Shown piece after piece: positions 6,229 through 7,213 of a stretch of 7,213 bases of DNA. The translations under genes and the position numbers were made by a program. The DNA comes from Spirochaetaceae bacterium (lineage in GTDB: Bacteria; Spirochaetota; Spirochaetia; Treponematales; Breznakiellaceae). How positions within the stretch are numbered: position 1 is the first letter of the stretch; each line of letters begins with the position of its first letter. The stretch lies in NCBI GenBank assembly GCA_031265025.1, contig JAISDF010000076.1:1-7213 (forward strand). The letters are read 5' to 3'. The notes below the pieces were generated by a model, which was not told where the DNA came from, searched no databases, and saw nothing but the letters and a program-made list of their open reading frames with translations.

Positions 6229-7213
6229 TCAGGGTTTAAGGTTTTTTGCTATTGCAAGTCCGGCCTGATAACCGCTGGTCAGCGCCCAGCCTACACAGGT
6301 TGAACTGGTATAAATATCGCCGTTGACGCCTCCGACTATTTCTCCGGCCGCGTAAAGGCCGGGTATGGGTTTGTCATGGGTATCCAGAACTTCAAGTTCA
6401 TCATTTATCTTGAGTCCGCCGAGGGTCGCGTAGTACCGGAGATTCATGGCTACGGCATAGTAAGGCCCCCGGGAAGCCATAGCGCCGGTAAGCCTTCTTC
6501 CAAAATCAGCGTCCCGTCCCGCCGCGACATAGCCGTTATAGGCGGCCACGGTTTTAACCAGATTATCAGGCGCTATGTGAACCGCCCTTGCCAGCTCTTC
6601 CAGGGTCTGTCCCCTGGCGAAAACCGGGTCAGCGGTCCCGTTAGCCGCAAGCCATTCATCTGCCTGGGCCGCGGTAAAATTACGGGACGAGACGGCGATT
6701 TCTATATAGCGCCGGTAAGCGGCGTCGTCCATAAGAAGATAACATTGCCTGTTTTTTTCCATAGCTTTGAGGATATCGTAATTTGAAGCCTGTTCGTTGA
6801 CAACGCGGACCCCGTCCTGGGAAACAAGCATGCCGCCTGTGTTGTTGTATACATAGAGAATACCCTGGAACGTATGCTGGCCCCGGCCGTCGGGAAGCCG
6901 TATGCTGTGGGGCTGAACATTGACTTTATCCAGATTAAATGACGCGGCGCCTGACGCGACGGCCATAATGAGTCCGTCTCCGGTGGCGGAGACTGAACCG
7001 GCATAGGGCAGTTTTTTCAGCTCATCGCTGATGTAATCACTGTTTGCCCCGTATCCGCCTGTGGCAAGCAGCACAGCCTTGGCGTAAACACGACAAGAAG
7101 TTCCGTCCTGGCCGGAAGCTGTTATGCCGCCGACCTTTCCGTTCTCCAGTATCAGGCTGTCCGCCCTGACCGAATACAGTATGGTAATGCCCATTGATTC
7201 GGCCTTACCGGCA
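6229..7213 (-). CDS. FAD-dependent reductase, fumarate reductase/flavocytochrome c superfamily (C-terminal part, cut by window edge)
   Basis: The minus-strand frame is open from the right window edge to TGA at 6229-6231 and shows 327 residues. The codons upstream of the Met at 7192-7194 (Ala-Gly-Lys-Ala-Glu-Ser) are in frame and fit the family, so that Met is internal and the N-terminal FAD-binding part lies outside. Blocks seen, numbered in the fragment, are VLLATGGYGAN (47-57), TGDGLIMA (77-84), VQPHSI (99-104), GVRVVNE (134-140), YYATLGGLKI (260-269) and the FAD-binding GLYAAGEIVGGVNGD (285-299). The reference fumarate reductase Fcc3 has Arg in NEITTR, HH in HHTMGG and Arg in GANRLGG; here these are NEQASN, YYATLGG and GDIYTSST. 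The histidine in QPHS is kept. The fold is therefore clear but fumarate is unlikely to be the substrate. The protein may reduce another unsaturated acid or act as an electron-transfer flavoprotein. It converges on the ato operon, so a shared function is not implied. Confidence 0.85.
   Translation of the reverse strand, partial: AGKAESMGITILYSVRADSLILENGKVGGITASGQDGTSCRVYAKAVLLATGGYGANSDYISDELKKLPYAGSVSATGDGLIMAVASGAASFNLDKVNVQPHSIRLPDGRGQHTFQGILYVYNNTGGMLVSQDGVRVVNEQASNYDILKAMEKNRQCYLLMDDAAYRRYIEIAVSSRNFTAAQADEWLAANGTADPVFARGQTLEELARAVHIAPDNLVKTVAAYNGYVAAGRDADFGRRLTGAMASRGPYYAVAMNLRYYATLGGLKINDELEVLDTHDKPIPGLYAAGEIVGGVNGDIYTSSTCVGWALTSGYQAGLAIAKNLKP

Noticed and set aside
6376..6786. 136-codon plus-strand frame opposite the flavoprotein
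   Set aside because: It is a shadow of the minus-strand flavoprotein, whose FAD and family motifs are unambiguous.
1..7213. CRISPR array, tRNA, rRNA, insertion sequence or attachment site
   Set aside because: No regularly spaced repeat array, cloverleaf-like segment, transposase motif or terminal inverted repeats were seen in the window.

Overview
This is a compact bacterial window, moderately GC-rich by eye, with strong Shine-Dalgarno sites, tight gene spacing and intrinsic terminators. Its core is a short-chain fatty acid / acetoacetate utilisation locus of the ato type. Anaerobic-style enzymes and a soluble flavocytochrome-type flavoprotein nearby suggest a fermentative or anaerobically respiring bacterium. 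A gut-associated spirochaete, clostridial or synergistete-like host is possible, but nothing in the window settles the phylum.

Layout. Bases 1-435 encode a small membrane protein that I do not recognise; its start may lie outside the window. After 18 nt comes a PAS-AAA+-Fis-type sigma-54 activator (454-1794). A 230-bp intergenic region holds two identical 16-bp direct repeats exactly 21 bp apart, an A/T-rich tract, a good sigma-70-type promoter (TTGCCT-17-TATACT) and a leader hairpin with AGGAGG in its loop. These precede a short-chain fatty acid transporter of the AtoE family (2025-3410). A strong terminator closes that unit. A second promoter (TTGACA-17-TAGATT), flanked by a 9-bp inverted repeat, drives a three-gene operon: CoA-transferase subunits A and B (3603-4286 and 4274-4918, overlapping by 13 bp) and acetyl-CoA acetyltransferase (4929-6113), closed by another terminator (6180-6211). 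Converging from the right edge on the minus strand is the C-terminal part of an FAD-dependent reductase of the fumarate reductase / flavocytochrome c superfamily (6229-7213, N-terminus cut off).

How the parts fit. The transporter would import acetoacetate or butyrate-like acids. The CoA transferase would activate the acid with CoA from an acyl-CoA donor, and the thiolase would split acetoacetyl-CoA into two acetyl-CoA. The same enzymes can also run in the reverse, fermentative direction. In E. coli the equivalent genes are controlled by the AtoS-AtoC two-component system. Here the regulator has no receiver domain but carries its own PAS sensor, so a one-component activator is the likely replacement. 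No convincing -24/-12 (sigma-54) promoter is visible in front of either target transcription unit, which is the main regulatory puzzle of the locus. I did not find a wholly new system; the points most worth a second look are the regulatory architecture and the altered active site of the flavoprotein.
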